From the NCBI GenBank assembly GCA_027489475.1, contig JAIXZQ010000134.1, positions 1 through 7,408 on the forward strand: a stretch of 7,408 nucleotides of DNA, given 5' to 3'. Shown piece after piece: positions 7,272 to 7,408 of this stretch. The notes beneath the pieces are model-generated. The model was not told the DNA's origin. It was given only the letters and a program-made list of their open reading frames with translations, and searched no databases. The translations under genes were made by a program, and so were the position numbers. Position 1 is the stretch's first letter, and each line of letters begins with the position of its first letter. Source of the DNA: Methylophilus sp. (GTDB taxonomy: Bacteria; Pseudomonadota; Gammaproteobacteria; Burkholderiales; Methylophilaceae).

Positions 7272-7408
7272 CTAATGCGCATCACTGTCTTTAATCGTTG
7301 TTTTGACCCCTGTCGCACCCAAATAAAAGACCACTAATTTGGTTGGTACATTGCCGGTATTTTTACCGTTATGCCGCAATAACATTGTCTCCACCGCTGC
7401 CTCACCCG
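7272..7408 (-). CDS. Probable cupin-fold protein, C-terminal fragment cut by window edge
   Basis: On the - strand an open frame enters at the right edge (first full codon ends at 7406) and stops at TAG (7274-7272), giving 44 residues. It reads GEAAVETMLLRHNGKNTG, then NVPTKLVVFYLGATG, then a short polar tail ending SDAH. The pattern of H-x-G-K-N-T-G followed by a hydrophobic strand ending VVFYLGATG resembles the last strands of small single-domain cupins, where the histidine is often a metal ligand. The N-terminal part with the other expected metal-binding histidines is not in the window, so substrate and role cannot be given. The frame converges on psd and shares the terminator at 7222-7250. 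It is too short and truncated for a firm family call, but the fit to the terminator and the protein-like composition support a real gene. Confidence 0.65.
   Translation of the reverse strand, partial: GEAAVETMLLRHNGKNTGNVPTKLVVFYLGATGVKTTIKDSDAH

Overview
The window looks like ordinary chromosome from a betaproteobacterium, most likely a methylotroph of the Methylophilaceae/Nitrosomonadales type. This placement rests on gene content, balanced base composition and the character of the IlvB, IlvC and Psd proteins; no database search was possible. There are seven genes: six on the + strand (the first cut by the left edge) and one on the - strand cut by the right edge. I see no tRNA, rRNA, insertion sequence, phage, toxin-antitoxin or CRISPR material.

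Layout. 1-756: 3' part of nadC (quinolinate phosphoribosyltransferase, NAD synthesis). 824-2614: a solitary GspE/PilB-family secretion or pilus assembly ATPase. 2615-2894: an intergenic stretch without a convincing gene that ends in a likely promoter. 2895-6219: ilvB-ilvN-ilvC, encoding acetolactate synthase large and small subunits and ketol-acid reductoisomerase, the first two common enzymes of isoleucine/valine synthesis. 6220-6326: a dense block of inverted repeats ending in a strong rho-independent terminator. 6364-7212: psd, phosphatidylserine decarboxylase, probably starting at TTG. 7222-7250: a bidirectional terminator. 7272-7408 (- strand): the C-terminal end of a probable cupin-fold protein converging on psd.

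How the genes work together. ilvB and ilvN overlap by one base (TAATG) and ilvC follows after 53 bp, so the three form one operon. IlvN keeps the residues known in E. coli IlvH to bind valine, so feedback inhibition is expected. psd belongs to membrane phospholipid synthesis and is separated from ilvC by the terminator, although its promoter seems to overlap that terminator. nadC and the ATPase share a strand but have unrelated functions.

I did not find an undescribed multi-gene system. The points worth a second look are small: an RGST instead of LGST self-cleavage motif in Psd, a GEG instead of GDG cofactor motif in IlvB, a long ilvC-psd hairpin without a U-tract, a promoter apparently embedded in a terminator, and an ATPase with a degenerate N-terminal domain and no secretion partners nearby.
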